64,000 nt of DNA from Candidatus Nitrosopumilus sp. (lineage in GTDB: Archaea; Thermoproteota; Nitrososphaeria; Nitrososphaerales; Nitrosopumilaceae): positions 24,040 through 88,039 of the forward strand of contig JAOTTS010000005.1 of NCBI GenBank assembly GCA_029864335.1, in the 5' to 3' direction. This document shows positions 45,000 to 53,934 of this stretch, in pieces. A program made the position numbers and the translations under genes. Position 1 is the stretch's first letter, and every line of letters starts with the position of its first letter. Under the pieces are notes generated by a model. It was not told where the DNA came from. It saw only the letters and a program-made list of their open reading frames with translations, and made no database searches.

Positions 45000-45848
45000 T
45001 CATAACAAAAAGGCCAAAGCTCGGACAATGTCTGTTTTGCTGATTATTCCAATAATGTTTCCATGCCTTGATAGAACTGCAGCGCCATTGATATTTTTCT
45101 CCAAAAGCAATTTTGCAGCCTTTATCAAATCATCATCATAGTTTACAGAAACAATGTTTTTACTCATTATTTCATTAATTTTTGTACTACCGCCAAATCC
45201 TGACTCTGAAATGAATCCTTTTCTTGGAAATATTACGGATATCAAAGGATCCGTATTATCAAGCACATTTTCTTTGTCTCCCAGAGACAATGCTAGACTA
45301 AACAAATCCCTGAATGTCACAATTCCAACAGGAGACTCGACATGATCACGTAGAATTACTCTAGAAATTTTTTCGTCAATCATTTTCAGTACAACCTTGT
45401 ACAGTGGAGTGTCAGAGTATTGCCATGCATAGTATGGAGACATGTACTCACCTACAATTTTTTGTGAATCTATTTTAGTAAAATATCGAACAAGATCAGT
45501 CTTTGTTATGATTCCAACAACTTCATCATTACTAGTTACAACCAAAGAGCCGATTTCATTGGTCATCATTAGTTGAGCACATTTGTCAATGCCTGTTTTT
45601 TCATCAACACTGATTATTTTTTTGATAATTTCAGATAATAGAATCTCATCAAGTTTTCTCTCAGTAGTGTCAGTTAAGAGGAAAATTCCCAAGTCTTTTT
45701 CAGATACAAGACCAGTGATTTTTCCATTTTCTGTAACTAATAATCGACTTTTCTTCTCATCGATTATTTTTTTTAAAACATCAGCCAAGCTGGATTCATA
45801 CTTTATAGTTCTTGGAGTATTCATGAAATCTTTTACGTGCTTCAACAA
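45000..45848 (-). CDS. Four-CBS-domain protein
   Basis: 282 residues with four CBS motifs, at about 5-60 (GLVSEKDLG), 75-125 (EVVGIITKTDLVRYF), 140-190 (SPVGIVTFRDLFSLA) and 225-280 (NIIGIISKTDIVRAL). Two Bateman modules imply up to four nucleotide sites. A regulatory role is likely; the partner is unknown. Confidence 0.9.
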   Translation of the reverse strand: MLKHVKDFMNTPRTIKYESSLADVLKKIIDEKKSRLLVTENGKITGLVSEKDLGIFLLTDTTERKLDEILLSEIIKKIISVDEKTGIDKCAQLMMTNEIGSLVVTSNDEVVGIITKTDLVRYFTKIDSQKIVGEYMSPYYAWQYSDTPLYKVVLKMIDEKISRVILRDHVESPVGIVTFRDLFSLALSLGDKENVLDNTDPLISVIFPRKGFISESGFGGSTKINEIMSKNIVSVNYDDDLIKAAKLLLEKNINGAAVLSRHGNIIGIISKTDIVRALAFLL

Positions 45849-45999
45849 TTAGAAAAAATATGAGAGATATTAATAACTCAAGCTAAATTCCCATCTATGA
45901 AAATTAATCAAATATTTAGCAAAAAAATACATCTTTTCTCAAAAAAATAGTTTTCAAATTAGCTACAAATTTAATCTAAAAAAGAAGTTCAAAGAGAGA

Positions 46000-46185
46000 T
46001 TGGAAAATCTTACACTAGGCATCATAATTGCCATTTTTGGCATAATCATTGTTTATGTCGGACATTACCTTAGCAAGAAAATTAGAGTGTTTCATGTAAT
46101 AGTATACTTTATGGCAATTTTTGTTCTTATGACGGGGGCATTATTATTAGTGGCACATGACAAACCACCCATATTCTTTAGTTAA
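46000..46185 (+). CDS. Small two-helix membrane protein (61 aa)
   Basis: TTG 46000 start; helices GIIIAIFGIIIVYVGHYL and VIVYFMAIFVLMTGALLLVA with a KKIRVFH loop. The function is unknown. Confidence 0.6.
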   Translation: MENLTLGIIIAIFGIIIVYVGHYLSKKIRVFHVIVYFMAIFVLMTGALLLVAHDKPPIFFS

Positions 46186-46202
46186 TAAAAAATGTGAAAA
46201 AA

Positions 46203-46457
46203 TTACATCAATTTTTTAGCATTTGCCACTGCCCTAGCAACAATTACTGTTAGAACAACTGCAGCGATAGTAACCACTATTGCATAAATTAACATAGGGA
46301 CAATTGCATTCGCAGTTCCAAAGATTTCTTTGAAAATTGCCTTTATCGCATCGTTCCATGCCAATGCTGCGACTAAACCAAAAGCTGCTGTAATTAATGC
46401 AGCAATTTTATCTAAAGCTATCACTTTTAGTGGTTCTTCTTTTGCCTCATCAGCCAT
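46203..46457 (-). CDS. DUF5654-like small membrane protein
   Basis: 84 residues. A charged N-terminus, then two hydrophobic helices with the block DKIAALITAAFGLVAALAWN and the end VIVARAVANAKKLM. This matches the archaeal DUF5654 family as I recall it; the function is unknown. Confidence 0.75.
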   Translation of the reverse strand: MADEAKEEPLKVIALDKIAALITAAFGLVAALAWNDAIKAIFKEIFGTANAIVPMLIYAIVVTIAAVVLTVIVARAVANAKKLM

Positions 46458-46656
46458 ATCGATTGTTTTTTTTTTGAAGAATATTTAACAATGATGAAAA
46501 TTAGCTAACCCTAAGAAAAATCATTAGACCGTATTGAAAAAAATTAATTTCATTTATGCCTAATTTCATAACTTTTTGTGACAAACGGACAAACGAACCA
46601 AATCAGATAGGAAATAAAATAATACAGTCAGTAGAGAAAGTTATCTCTAGAAAAAG

Positions 46657-46674
46657 TCCACATAGATATGTGGA
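46657..46674. repeat. Perfect 8-bp inverted repeat
   Basis: TCCACATA-GA-TATGTGGA lies between the 46708 gene end and the 46457 gene start, both on the minus strand. It may be a hairpin terminating the DUF6659-like gene or an operator for the DUF5654-like gene. Confidence 0.4.
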
Positions 46675-46707
46675 TTAGTACAGTTTTAGAGACAAAATGG
46701 ATGTACA

Positions 46708-47070
46708 TTATTTTAAATCGTTTTGGATCAATTCAAGAATTTTGTTAATGACTGTAGTATGATCGGTATCAATTTCAGTGGTAACCATTAGCAAATATTT
46801 TTCATTAATTGGAAATGTAATTCGTTTTAACTTTTCGTATTCTGCCATCGCATATTTGGCATTACCTATTTTATGTCCAATATTTTTTCTAGTTTGCCAT
46901 CTTTGACTAGCATAATAGTGCATCATCTTGAGTTCATCATCACTGAGGATAGGATGGATGCCCTCACTAAAACCTCCGGCAATCTTTTCACCTGCAATAT
47001 TTTGGATTGCCGCATAACGAATAGTAGAATCAATCTTCAATACATCTGCAAATAATCTATCAAAATCCAT
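46708..47070 (-). CDS. DUF6659-like protein (120 aa)
   Basis: Paralogue of the 23080 and 30644 proteins: DSTIRYAAIQNIAGEKIAGG, HPILSDDELKMMHYYASQRW, AMAEYEKLKRITFPINEKYL. It lacks the basic tail. The family role is unknown. Confidence 0.75.
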   Translation of the reverse strand: MDFDRLFADVLKIDSTIRYAAIQNIAGEKIAGGFSEGIHPILSDDELKMMHYYASQRWQTRKNIGHKIGNAKYAMAEYEKLKRITFPINEKYLLMVTTEIDTDHTTVINKILELIQNDLK

Positions 47071-47114
47071 GAATTTCTCACGATACGTATGAACTTAAGC
47101 ATTTAGAATAAAAA

Positions 47115-47229
47115 TTATTCATGATCAGAATTACAATTCATACAATCCCACTGATCATCAGCAGTTCTTCCCTCATCTTCTTTAGATGCTTACATTTTGG
47201 AACAAGTTCTTTTCTGGCTTGATATACAT
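47115..47229 (-). pseudogene. Broken mini zinc-ribbon
   Basis: Read on the minus strand, CSKM-TAA-ASKEDEGRTADDQWDCMNC and NSDHE end at TAA 47115-47117. Shifting by one base around AAAATGTAAG restores the first knuckle as CSKC. It probably is a small CxxC...CxxC protein broken by small indels. Confidence 0.4.
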
Positions 47230-47255
47230 AATTCCTTTTTTAGAAAAGATGATGC

Positions 47256-47407
47256 TTAAGTACATACATCGAAATTGCCATTAACTGTATTGCCAGTATC
47301 CGCACATGAATTTGATGTTTTATTGATTTTAAAGTCACCATTAACTGTATTATCAGTTACCATAACATCGGCATAATTTTTTACCTAAATATTTCCATTA
47401 ATGGAAT
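47256..47407 (-). pseudogene. Tail of a repeat-rich secreted protein
   Basis: The minus frame ending at TAA 47256-47258 reads VTDNTVNGDFKI, then NSCADTGNTVNGNFDVCT, with two copies of an NTVNG(D/N)F unit. At the nucleotide level, CACCATTAACTGTATT and GCCATTAACTGTATT repeat. An in-frame TAG lies near 47388 and no start is found. It is a remnant only. Confidence 0.4.
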
Positions 47408-47420
47408 TTCCTATAAAATT

Positions 47421-48314
47421 TCAGAGTTTTCCCTTAGCTGCAATTACATTAACAATATCAGATTTTGTAACTATACCAACTATTTTTTTACCACGAACAA
47501 CTGGGAGTCCACTAATCCCATGTCGGATCATAATGATTGCAGCAGTATACACCACATCATCAGGAGATACAAAAAAAGGATTTGGGGTCATTATGTCTTT
47601 TGCAGAAAATGTTAGTAGGTAACTTAGATTATTTACGTTAAATTCATTCAGATGTGAGTTCCAAAATATTTCAGATCTTTCCTCTGGATCTGTAAACTCT
47701 TTATGCAAATCAAATGTCTTTGCAGGAATAAAATCTCGATAAGTAATAATTCCAACAGCAGTTTTATTTTTGCTAACCACTACTCTATGAATTTGATTGT
47801 TTAGCAGAACACTTTCAACTTCAAAAATAGAATCATCAGGAGACACTGTAATTACTTTTTTTGTCATGATTTTTGAAATGGGTAACGTCGCAGTACTTTG
47901 AATTAAAAATGTAGATACAAGATCTGTTTTTGTTACCACTCCTACTAGTTTTCCTTTAGAATTTTTAATAACAATGGAGCTAATCCCGTACTTCTGCATT
48001 GATTTTGCACAATCATAAATTGATGCTTCAGGTTGTAGAGTAACCAAATCTTTTGACATCATATCACGAACGAGAATTTTTGCAATTGGCTTTTTATTAA
48101 AAATAGAGATACTTCTTGAGATATCCTTCTCAGTTACAATTCCAATGGGTTTTTTATCAAATTCAACTACCAGCCTTCCGATTCTATGACGAATCAAAAT
48201 ATCTCGTGCATCAAGAATGCTAGTATTAGGAGTGATGGTAATGGGTTGCTTAATGATAGAAGCTAGTTGTACGGGGATATTTACAAGAACCTTCGGTTGC
48301 CTCTTTGTCATCAA
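47421..48314 (-). CDS. Four-CBS-domain protein
   Basis: 297 residues with four CBS motifs (KPIGIVTEKDISRSI, KLVGVVTKTDLVSTF, TAVGIITYRDFIPAK, KIVGIVTKSDIVNVI). It is a second member of the type seen at 45000 but not closely similar in the linkers. Nucleotide-sensing regulation is inferred. Confidence 0.9.
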   Translation of the reverse strand: MMTKRQPKVLVNIPVQLASIIKQPITITPNTSILDARDILIRHRIGRLVVEFDKKPIGIVTEKDISRSISIFNKKPIAKILVRDMMSKDLVTLQPEASIYDCAKSMQKYGISSIVIKNSKGKLVGVVTKTDLVSTFLIQSTATLPISKIMTKKVITVSPDDSIFEVESVLLNNQIHRVVVSKNKTAVGIITYRDFIPAKTFDLHKEFTDPEERSEIFWNSHLNEFNVNNLSYLLTFSAKDIMTPNPFFVSPDDVVYTAAIIMIRHGISGLPVVRGKKIVGIVTKSDIVNVIAAKGKL

Positions 48315-48500
48315 ATATTTTGATTCATTTTGTTATATCAATCAGCAATAAAATATCAAGAATGAGAATATCGATGTCATTTAATTATGAATTAGGCATT
48401 CTGAGCACGGACAATCCAGTAGGTGTAAATTCAAGACTGATGTTTCTTTCAATCACACAGGTGCTCTAGTCAAAATATTCAATCCAAAAATAGTTGAAAT

Positions 48501-48806
48501 TTGTATGCTGGAGGATTTAAGAAAGGAATTATTCCAAGGATAAGTGATGAGCATAGACAGATGATGTATATGCAATTTGCACTTGAATTCTCTTTTTGAA
48601 ATGATTTTAAGGATACATTTGGAGTATTTCGATGATCTACAATTCAAAGAGAGAAAACATTCATCATAACCGCCAATATTTGCAATCACATTCTTCTTGT
48701 TTTCACAGAACCAACAATAGATCTTCAAAATAAAGCAGAGGAAATTCAGAACATAATTGAGAATGATAAAAGAAATTTCCTAAATCAAATGTTAGAAAAG
48801 ATTTGA
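48501..48806 (+). pseudogene. DUF6659-like paralogue with two in-frame TGA codons
   Basis: From TTG 48501 one frame of 101 codons runs to TGA 48804 with TGA also at 48597 and 48633. The text AGGFKKGIIPRISDEHRQMM and FIITANICNHILLVFTEPTI aligns with the DUF6659-like proteins in this window. The upstream part is in another frame (ALVKIFNPKIVEI), so the start is also lost. Confidence 0.55.
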
Positions 48807-48856
48807 GAAGATCACTCCCGTTTTTTTGTTTAGAATAAAGATATGTATGCGGACTT

Positions 48857-48883
48857 GACCGGAGTAGGGTAGTAACTTGTCTC
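48857..48883 (+). repeat. Intergenic repeat, copy R1
   Basis: The core GACCGGAGTAGGGTAGTAAC is followed by TTGTCTC and an A-rich run before ATTCCA. It shares this core with copies at 50038, 55388 and 56432, and its 3' part with 54192. Confidence 0.85.
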
Positions 48884-48953
48884 AAAAAAAATTCCATTTC
48901 ACGACGTCAAATTCCGTTTATCTAGTATTAGCCACTTTATAATGGGATTAATT

Positions 48954-49700
48954 TTAACAACATAGTTGTCTATCTGCAAAAACATGACCAAGTATGTGGG
49001 TTTTATTGTTAATAGATACTTTAATTGGAATGGGTTCTGCTTCTGAGTCTAGTAAGTCTTTTAGTTGATTTTTTGTAAACCACTGACTATAGTACCCAAG
49101 ACTGTTTTTAAATGCCAATGTCTTCTCATCAAAAGAATCATCATCTATTCGTTTGACCATACTTTTCATAGGATGATATATTTTTGGTGCTGCAAAGGCA
49201 AAATCATCTCCATTAAATGCTGAAACCAGAGCAAATCCATCTTTTCCTGCAAGTCTCATCATGTTCTCAAAGAACTGCTGCCTCTTTGACAGTGGTATAA
49301 CTCCGACGGTATTGTACACACACATTGGAATCTTTGCGGAATCATCATCGAACAATTCATCTATTTTGGAATCTGTGACGTCGTAGTTCAGAAATGAGAT
49401 GTTTTTGATCTTCAGTTCAGACTGTTTTATTTTTGATAGTTGAATCATAGGTTCTGATACATCAAGACCGCAGAATGTCACAGAATTTCCTAAAATTTTG
49501 TACAAAGAAAACAGTACTCTGCCAGTCCCCGAACCCAGATCAATTACTGTGTATTTTTTATCTGGTTGGATGTTCGTCTTGCACAGGTTGGCAATTATTT
49601 TAATTTCTTCGGTTATGTAATCTGAAATCACAGGATTTGGATTTTTTTCTACACAGTTATCATATTCTGAGGACATGTCATCCCAGGCATTACTGTCCAT
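48954..49700 (-). CDS. SAM-dependent methyltransferase
   Basis: 248 residues. Class I Rossmann core with motif I VIDLGSGTGRVLFSLYKI, the acidic motif FCGLDVSEPM, and a PMCVYNTVGVIPL segment where the catalytic loop would be. The substrate is unknown. The C-terminus is unusual, with TKNQLKDLLDSEAEPIPIKV. It is intact. Confidence 0.85.
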   Translation of the reverse strand: MDSNAWDDMSSEYDNCVEKNPNPVISDYITEEIKIIANLCKTNIQPDKKYTVIDLGSGTGRVLFSLYKILGNSVTFCGLDVSEPMIQLSKIKQSELKIKNISFLNYDVTDSKIDELFDDDSAKIPMCVYNTVGVIPLSKRQQFFENMMRLAGKDGFALVSAFNGDDFAFAAPKIYHPMKSMVKRIDDDSFDEKTLAFKNSLGYYSQWFTKNQLKDLLDSEAEPIPIKVSINNKTHILGHVFADRQLCC

Positions 49701-49783
49701 AGAAATCGTCTAGATAAACATCTTAATGAATTTAGTAGAAAATTCATCAATAAGCTTAATTTCGCCATTCTTACAGAAGATTC

Positions 49784-49972
49784 ATGAATTTCAATTGTGT
49801 ATTTTCATCTTGTAATTACAAACGTAATGACATCGAAGAAGAAGAGTTCCTAAAGCATTTGAAAGAAGAACACCATAATGAAATGCTAGATATTTCAAAA
49901 AAAGAAAATATTCCAATTAAAACGGCAGAGATGATGACCGTATCAAACTCAAAAGTATTCATTAATTCTTAG
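49784..49972 (+). CDS. Small C2H2-type zinc-finger protein (62 aa)
   Basis: Residues 5-30 read CVFSSCNYKRNDIEEEEFLK followed by HLKEEHH: C-x5-C...H-x4/5-H, a C2H2-like finger found in thaumarchaeal small proteins. The C-terminus is polar. It may be DNA- or protein-binding. Confidence 0.65.
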   Translation: MNFNCVFSSCNYKRNDIEEEEFLKHLKEEHHNEMLDISKKENIPIKTAEMMTVSNSKVFINS

Positions 49973-50037
49973 ATTCTAAATTTGAATCTCTTAAGTTCCA
50001 CATATCATCTTGACCTGAAAAAATCCATGGCGGGCTC

Positions 50038-50064
50038 AACCGGAGTAAGGTAGTAACTTATCTT
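50038..50064 (+). repeat. Intergenic repeat, copy R2
   Basis: AACCGGAGTAAGGTAGTAAC with TTATCTT; two substitutions from R1 in the core. It is preceded at 49993 by AGTTCCACATATCATCTTGA, which matches the 5' part of the 54192 copy. Its 3' flank AGTTCCA sits at the very end of the TPR pseudogene. Confidence 0.85.
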
Positions 50065-50081
50065 GATTTTAGTTCCAAAAT

Positions 50082-50822
50082 TCATGTATGTTGGTACATT
50101 TGAGAATATTCTAGCTTATCTCTACGTTCCTTTGTCAGATCATTTTCAGGATTGAAGAATATTGCTTTATCGTAAAATTTCTTTGCATCGTTTATTTGAC
50201 CGTGATTCTCAAACCATATTCCTTCCGGTGTCAACAAATCAGATAGCTGTTTTGCATAATCATTTAGTTATTTTTCATACGATTTGGCAAGTTCTGGTTG
50301 GTTCTGCTTTGTATGAATCAAGAACAATCCAGATAGTGCATCAAAATTATTTTTGCTTTCTTGGTGTGACAATACTTCTTGGTAAAATGAGATAGCATCT
50401 CCAAGATTTTCTGCCTTAAAGTGTGTATATGCAATGCCATTTAGTGTAGTGGCTTTTCTGTCTATGTGTAATGATTTCTCAAAGTAATCAATTGCATCAG
50501 TCATAGTTTTTACGAATTACTCCAATGTATGCTAGGGCATTTAGAGTATTTGTGTTGGAATTATATTCAGTAATTGACAATAATTGTATTTCAGTATCAT
50601 CTAGTGATTCTTCAGACAAAATACCATTACGTACCTGAGTTATGAGGGAATCTGTCAAACCAATATTTGCATTTGTATTGTTTGGATCAATGCTTAGGGC
50701 TTGTTCATATGATAGAATAGCTGAGTCACTTGAGCAAAACTGTGTTTGTGGGTATCCTAGATAGTTACAAAATCATACGCCTAACAAAGAAAGAAAATCC
50801 CAAACAGTTGAGCAATCCTCAT
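50082..50822 (-). pseudogene. TPR protein, multiply broken
   Basis: The central frame (50504-50268) contains TPR units (DAIDYFEKSLHIDRKATTLN, DAISFYQEVLSHQESKNNFD). It is bounded by TAA, but the same frame continues as LNDYAKQLSDLLTPEGIWF, DAKKFYDKAIFFNPENDLTK and onward to TGA 50082-50084. Upstream, in another frame, SAILSYEQALSIDPNNTNAN and NALAYIGVIRKNYD are readable back to a signal-like start at ATG 50822 (MRIAQLFGIFF). At least one stop and two frameshifts. Confidence 0.7.
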
Positions 50823-50880
50823 AGTTTCTATTTTCCACGTTCGTTTTCTACCCAAAAGTAAAATATCATAAAGGCAAATC

Positions 50881-51861
50881 ATGTTTGTGAAATTATCTTT
50901 TGTTGTTGTGGCATTTATGGTATTGTCTTTGTTATCTTCTAGTTTGCATAGTTTTTCATATGGGGCTGAATATTCGCCTCCATTAAAACAGATTCAGGGA
51001 GGAATCACACCCACAAGTGTAATCTGTACTGAAGGACTAGAATTAGTGTTAAAGTTCTCAAATGGTAATCCTGCGTGCATAAAACCAACTTCTGTTGAAA
51101 AACTGATTCAGAGAGGATGGGCAATTCATGTACTGCTAGATTATGAGAAAAATGAAAACAACAATTCTGTCACATTTGCAATGGGAAACTATGAGGTAGA
51201 ATCAGAAAGTGTAAACTATTTTGGAAATTCTAATGGATACTTGGCAAAACCCAGTGTAGATGGATTGTATCCTGGAGTTATAATGATTCATGAGTGGTGG
51301 GGTCTAAATGATAACATCAAAGATATGGCAGAAAAACTGGCATCACACGGATACATAGTTTTTGCAGTAGACCTGTATGATGGAAAAGTTGGGACAACGG
51401 CAGATGAGGCAAGACAACTAAGAAGCTCATTTGAGCAGTCACAATGGACTGAAAATATGAATACTGCAGTATCATATATAGAGGAAAACTATTCTCCATC
51501 GAGTTTGGGTTCTATAGGATGGTGCTTTGGTGGAGGTCAGTCACTAAACTTGGCACTAAACAATGACAATATGGATGCAACTGTAATCTACTATGGACAA
51601 CTGGTAACTGATTCTAAAGAACTATCAAGAATACATTGGCCTATGCTTGGGATCTTTGCAGAACTTGACTCAGGAATTCCACCTGAAACTGTAAAGGAAT
51701 TTGAATCATCATTAAATGAGGTAGGAATTGAAAATGATATCTACATCTACTCTGGAGTAAATCATGCCTTTGCAAACCCGTCTGGTGACAGGTATGCACC
51801 TGATGAGTCAAAAGATGCCTGGCAAAAAACACTGGAATTTTTTAAAGACAATTTGAGTTAG
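50881..51861 (+). CDS. Secreted dienelactone hydrolase family protein
   Basis: Signal peptide about 1-28. A small secreted module (CTEGLELVLKFSNGNPACIK and SVEKLIQRGWAIH) spans residues 48-83. The alpha/beta hydrolase domain then carries a triad of C215 (GWCFGGGQS), D263 (FAELDSG) and H295 (NHAFAN), as in dienelactone hydrolases. It is the intact paralogue of the broken gene at 42785. The substrate is unknown; the protein likely acts outside the cell. Confidence 0.9.
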   Translation: MFVKLSFVVVAFMVLSLLSSSLHSFSYGAEYSPPLKQIQGGITPTSVICTEGLELVLKFSNGNPACIKPTSVEKLIQRGWAIHVLLDYEKNENNNSVTFAMGNYEVESESVNYFGNSNGYLAKPSVDGLYPGVIMIHEWWGLNDNIKDMAEKLASHGYIVFAVDLYDGKVGTTADEARQLRSSFEQSQWTENMNTAVSYIEENYSPSSLGSIGWCFGGGQSLNLALNNDNMDATVIYYGQLVTDSKELSRIHWPMLGIFAELDSGIPPETVKEFESSLNEVGIENDIYIYSGVNHAFANPSGDRYAPDESKDAWQKTLEFFKDNLS

Positions 51862-52286
51862 TATTCTAAAAATTGATACAAGGTAGAAATCAAAATTTTA
51901 ATCTTCAAGCAAGATTACAACATAGTCATCAAGATTAGTTTTGTGAATGAGTGAGAAAATGGTTCTATTATGCCATTGTAAATTATCATCTTGTATCTTT
52001 TGTATTTTTAATTACTTTTAGTGAAATGCACATAATATTCTCCTGTGGATGTAAAATTCAGGTTCATGATGAAGTACTTGTCAAATCATGTCTATCCACC
52101 ATGAAAGGAAATTTCATGAAATAAAAAAAAATTCCCAGATTTCTTGCAATAATATAGTTGGGCTGCTTTTGAAAAATATCCTTACAAGAAAATTGTCTTA
52201 TATGTGAACCAAAGATTTGACAAGTAGATTTTGTTACATGTAATTTGGTAACAACATTTTAAATCATCTGGACTATTCATGGTTTA
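51862..52286 (+). other. 425-nt intergenic region with a possible 32-aa ORF
   Basis: The only supportable content is ATG 52026 to TAA 52122-52124, encoding MHIIFSCGCKIQVHDEVLVK and 12 more residues with three cysteines, plus the promoter of the next gene. The rest is AT-rich without protein-like frames. Confidence 0.35.
52256..52263 (+). promoter_or_regulatory. TATA box of the 52287 gene
   Basis: ATTTTAAA is centred 27 nt before ATG 52287, indicating a leaderless transcript. Confidence 0.55.
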
Positions 52287-53261
52287 ATGAATATGAAAAC
52301 AAAGTATATGCTTCCTGTATTTGCAGCTGTATTTGCACTAATGTTTGCAGCAGCCACACCATATGTCATAGCAGAGCCGGGTCAAGGAAAAGACTGGAAC
52401 GACTATGCCAAAAAAGACATCAGAAAAGACATGGCTGAAAAACTAAACCGATATTGTGAGATGTCCACAGAGGGACAAAATGATCTGATTGAGAAACACA
52501 ACAAAACCGAGGATATGGTAGCAAAGATGAATGAATACTGCTCACTTGATAAGGAAGGCAGACAAGCGTTCATTGACAAACACAAGGACCAATACAAAAG
52601 ACATCTTGACGACAAGGTAGGACATAAAGATAACAAACATCATCACATGATGGTCAAAGTTGAAGGATTTACAGGTACAGTACTAGTTCCAGACATGTCT
52701 GAAATTGAGGACAAGAAAACAGCTCATGATATGTTAAAAGAACAGGTGACTGTAAAACTAAGTGAGGCCGCAGCTGCAGCAGAAAATGCAGGACTTGATG
52801 TAATGAAAGGCAGTATTGGAATGGTTGTCAATGAGAATGATGTCAAGTCAGTTGCATGGATACTTGTTGCAATGAATATGGATGGAACAGATTCTGAGAA
52901 AATGTCTAAAACAATCTTTATAGTTGATGCAGCAGATGTAAACAAAACTGCACAGAAAACAAAAGAGTTTGATCATTCCATGACGATGAAACATAAAGAA
53001 AAGAAATACTCTCATGGAGAAGGATATGACAGCAAGTTATCTGATACAGAAAAGATACAAGACAAGATTGCAAAGATAGAGGAAAAACTCGCATCAGGAA
53101 CTGGTAATGCAGAGGTTGATGCTGCAAAAACTCAGTTTGTTGAGATTCTAAAACAATTGCAAACAGCAATTGCTGATGGGGATGATGCAGAAGCAAATTC
53201 AATAAGAGAACAACTGCAAGATCTTCGTAACCAGATGACTAGCATGAAAAAACACAACTAA
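52287..53261 (+). CDS. Large secreted helical protein of unknown function
   Basis: 324 residues. Signal peptide 1-30 (ends VIAEPG). Two similar helical repeats contain single cysteines (KLNRYCEMSTEGQNDLIEKH and KMNEYCSLDKEGRQAFIDKH), followed by a His-rich stretch (HKDNKHHHMMVK). The middle part is rich in Ala and charged residues, and the coiled end carries EKIQDKIAKIEEKLASGTGN. The histidines suggest metal binding, which is inference. A T-rich stretch after the stop (53272-53285) may terminate it. Confidence 0.75.
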   Translation: MNMKTKYMLPVFAAVFALMFAAATPYVIAEPGQGKDWNDYAKKDIRKDMAEKLNRYCEMSTEGQNDLIEKHNKTEDMVAKMNEYCSLDKEGRQAFIDKHKDQYKRHLDDKVGHKDNKHHHMMVKVEGFTGTVLVPDMSEIEDKKTAHDMLKEQVTVKLSEAAAAAENAGLDVMKGSIGMVVNENDVKSVAWILVAMNMDGTDSEKMSKTIFIVDAADVNKTAQKTKEFDHSMTMKHKEKKYSHGEGYDSKLSDTEKIQDKIAKIEEKLASGTGNAEVDAAKTQFVEILKQLQTAIADGDDAEANSIREQLQDLRNQMTSMKKHN

Positions 53262-53469
53262 CTAATTCATTATTTCTTTTTTTATTGAACAACTATACAT
53301 AAAGGAAATGAATGTTATCAAAATCAAATTTACAATAAGAAAAATTTTGAGTCTACACCCATAGTTAGTATCATTATTGTTTTACTTATTGAAATAGTGT
53401 AATGATTACGAATTACTTAAACGAGTAGAAGTTATGATAATGAATGTTTAAATTGAAACTCTAATATTC

Positions 53470-53934
53470 TCAAAGTTCACATCTTACTGGAGGAGTAGGA
53501 TTTAGAAAGGTTTGGAGTAGATTGCCAGTAGTTGCATCAAACAGGTATGCGGCTCCTGCATCCCTAACTTCTGTATCATCACCCGGTGCTGCCACCAAAA
53601 CATTGTCTCCGGATATGGATACAGATCGGCCAAAGTCATCATCTACTGCAGGAGCAGGGTTTGCTATTAGAGGTAGTATGTTAATTTCATTTTGAGCTAT
53701 TACGTTAAAGATTTCTTCAGATGTATTTTTGACATCTATTGCATCTGCATAAGCAAATGGCACACTAACAAACACCATTGAACTTGTCATTACTGTACCT
53801 ACAAAAAATACAATTATCAAAACTGGAAGAATCAATGTTTTATTTTTCAATGAAAAATCGTAAATTATTGGATACTTAAAGCAAATGATAATCAAAGTTT
53901 TATAATTACAACTTGGATCATAATAGAGAATCAT
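53470..53934 (-). CDS. Truncated FG-GAP-repeat secreted protein
   Basis: The N-terminal membrane or signal segment (LILPVLIIVFFVGTVMTSSM) is followed by one FG-GAP (integrin-type) repeat (DDDFGRSVSISGDNVLVAAP, DAGAAYLFDATTGNLLQTF) and then the tail NPTPPVRCEL. FG-GAP proteins normally have many repeats, so this is probably a deletion product that kept its two ends. The first ATG at 53934 may be too early; the signal begins near residue 30. Confidence 0.65.
   Translation of the reverse strand: MILYYDPSCNYKTLIIICFKYPIIYDFSLKNKTLILPVLIIVFFVGTVMTSSMVFVSVPFAYADAIDVKNTSEEIFNVIAQNEINILPLIANPAPAVDDDFGRSVSISGDNVLVAAPGDDTEVRDAGAAYLFDATTGNLLQTFLNPTPPVRCEL

Noticed and set aside
6732..48806. Recoding of TGA (selenocysteine or reassigned codon) to explain the many in-frame TGA codons
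   Set aside because: Many intact genes here end with TGA (map, cofG, PAC2, hicB), and the affected genes often also have frameshifts, so decay explains them better.
48453..48897. Two minus-strand open frames (91 and 64 codons) near 48.5-48.9 kb
   Set aside because: The plus strand in the same place reads as a DUF6659-like pseudogene; the minus frames have no protein-like pattern.
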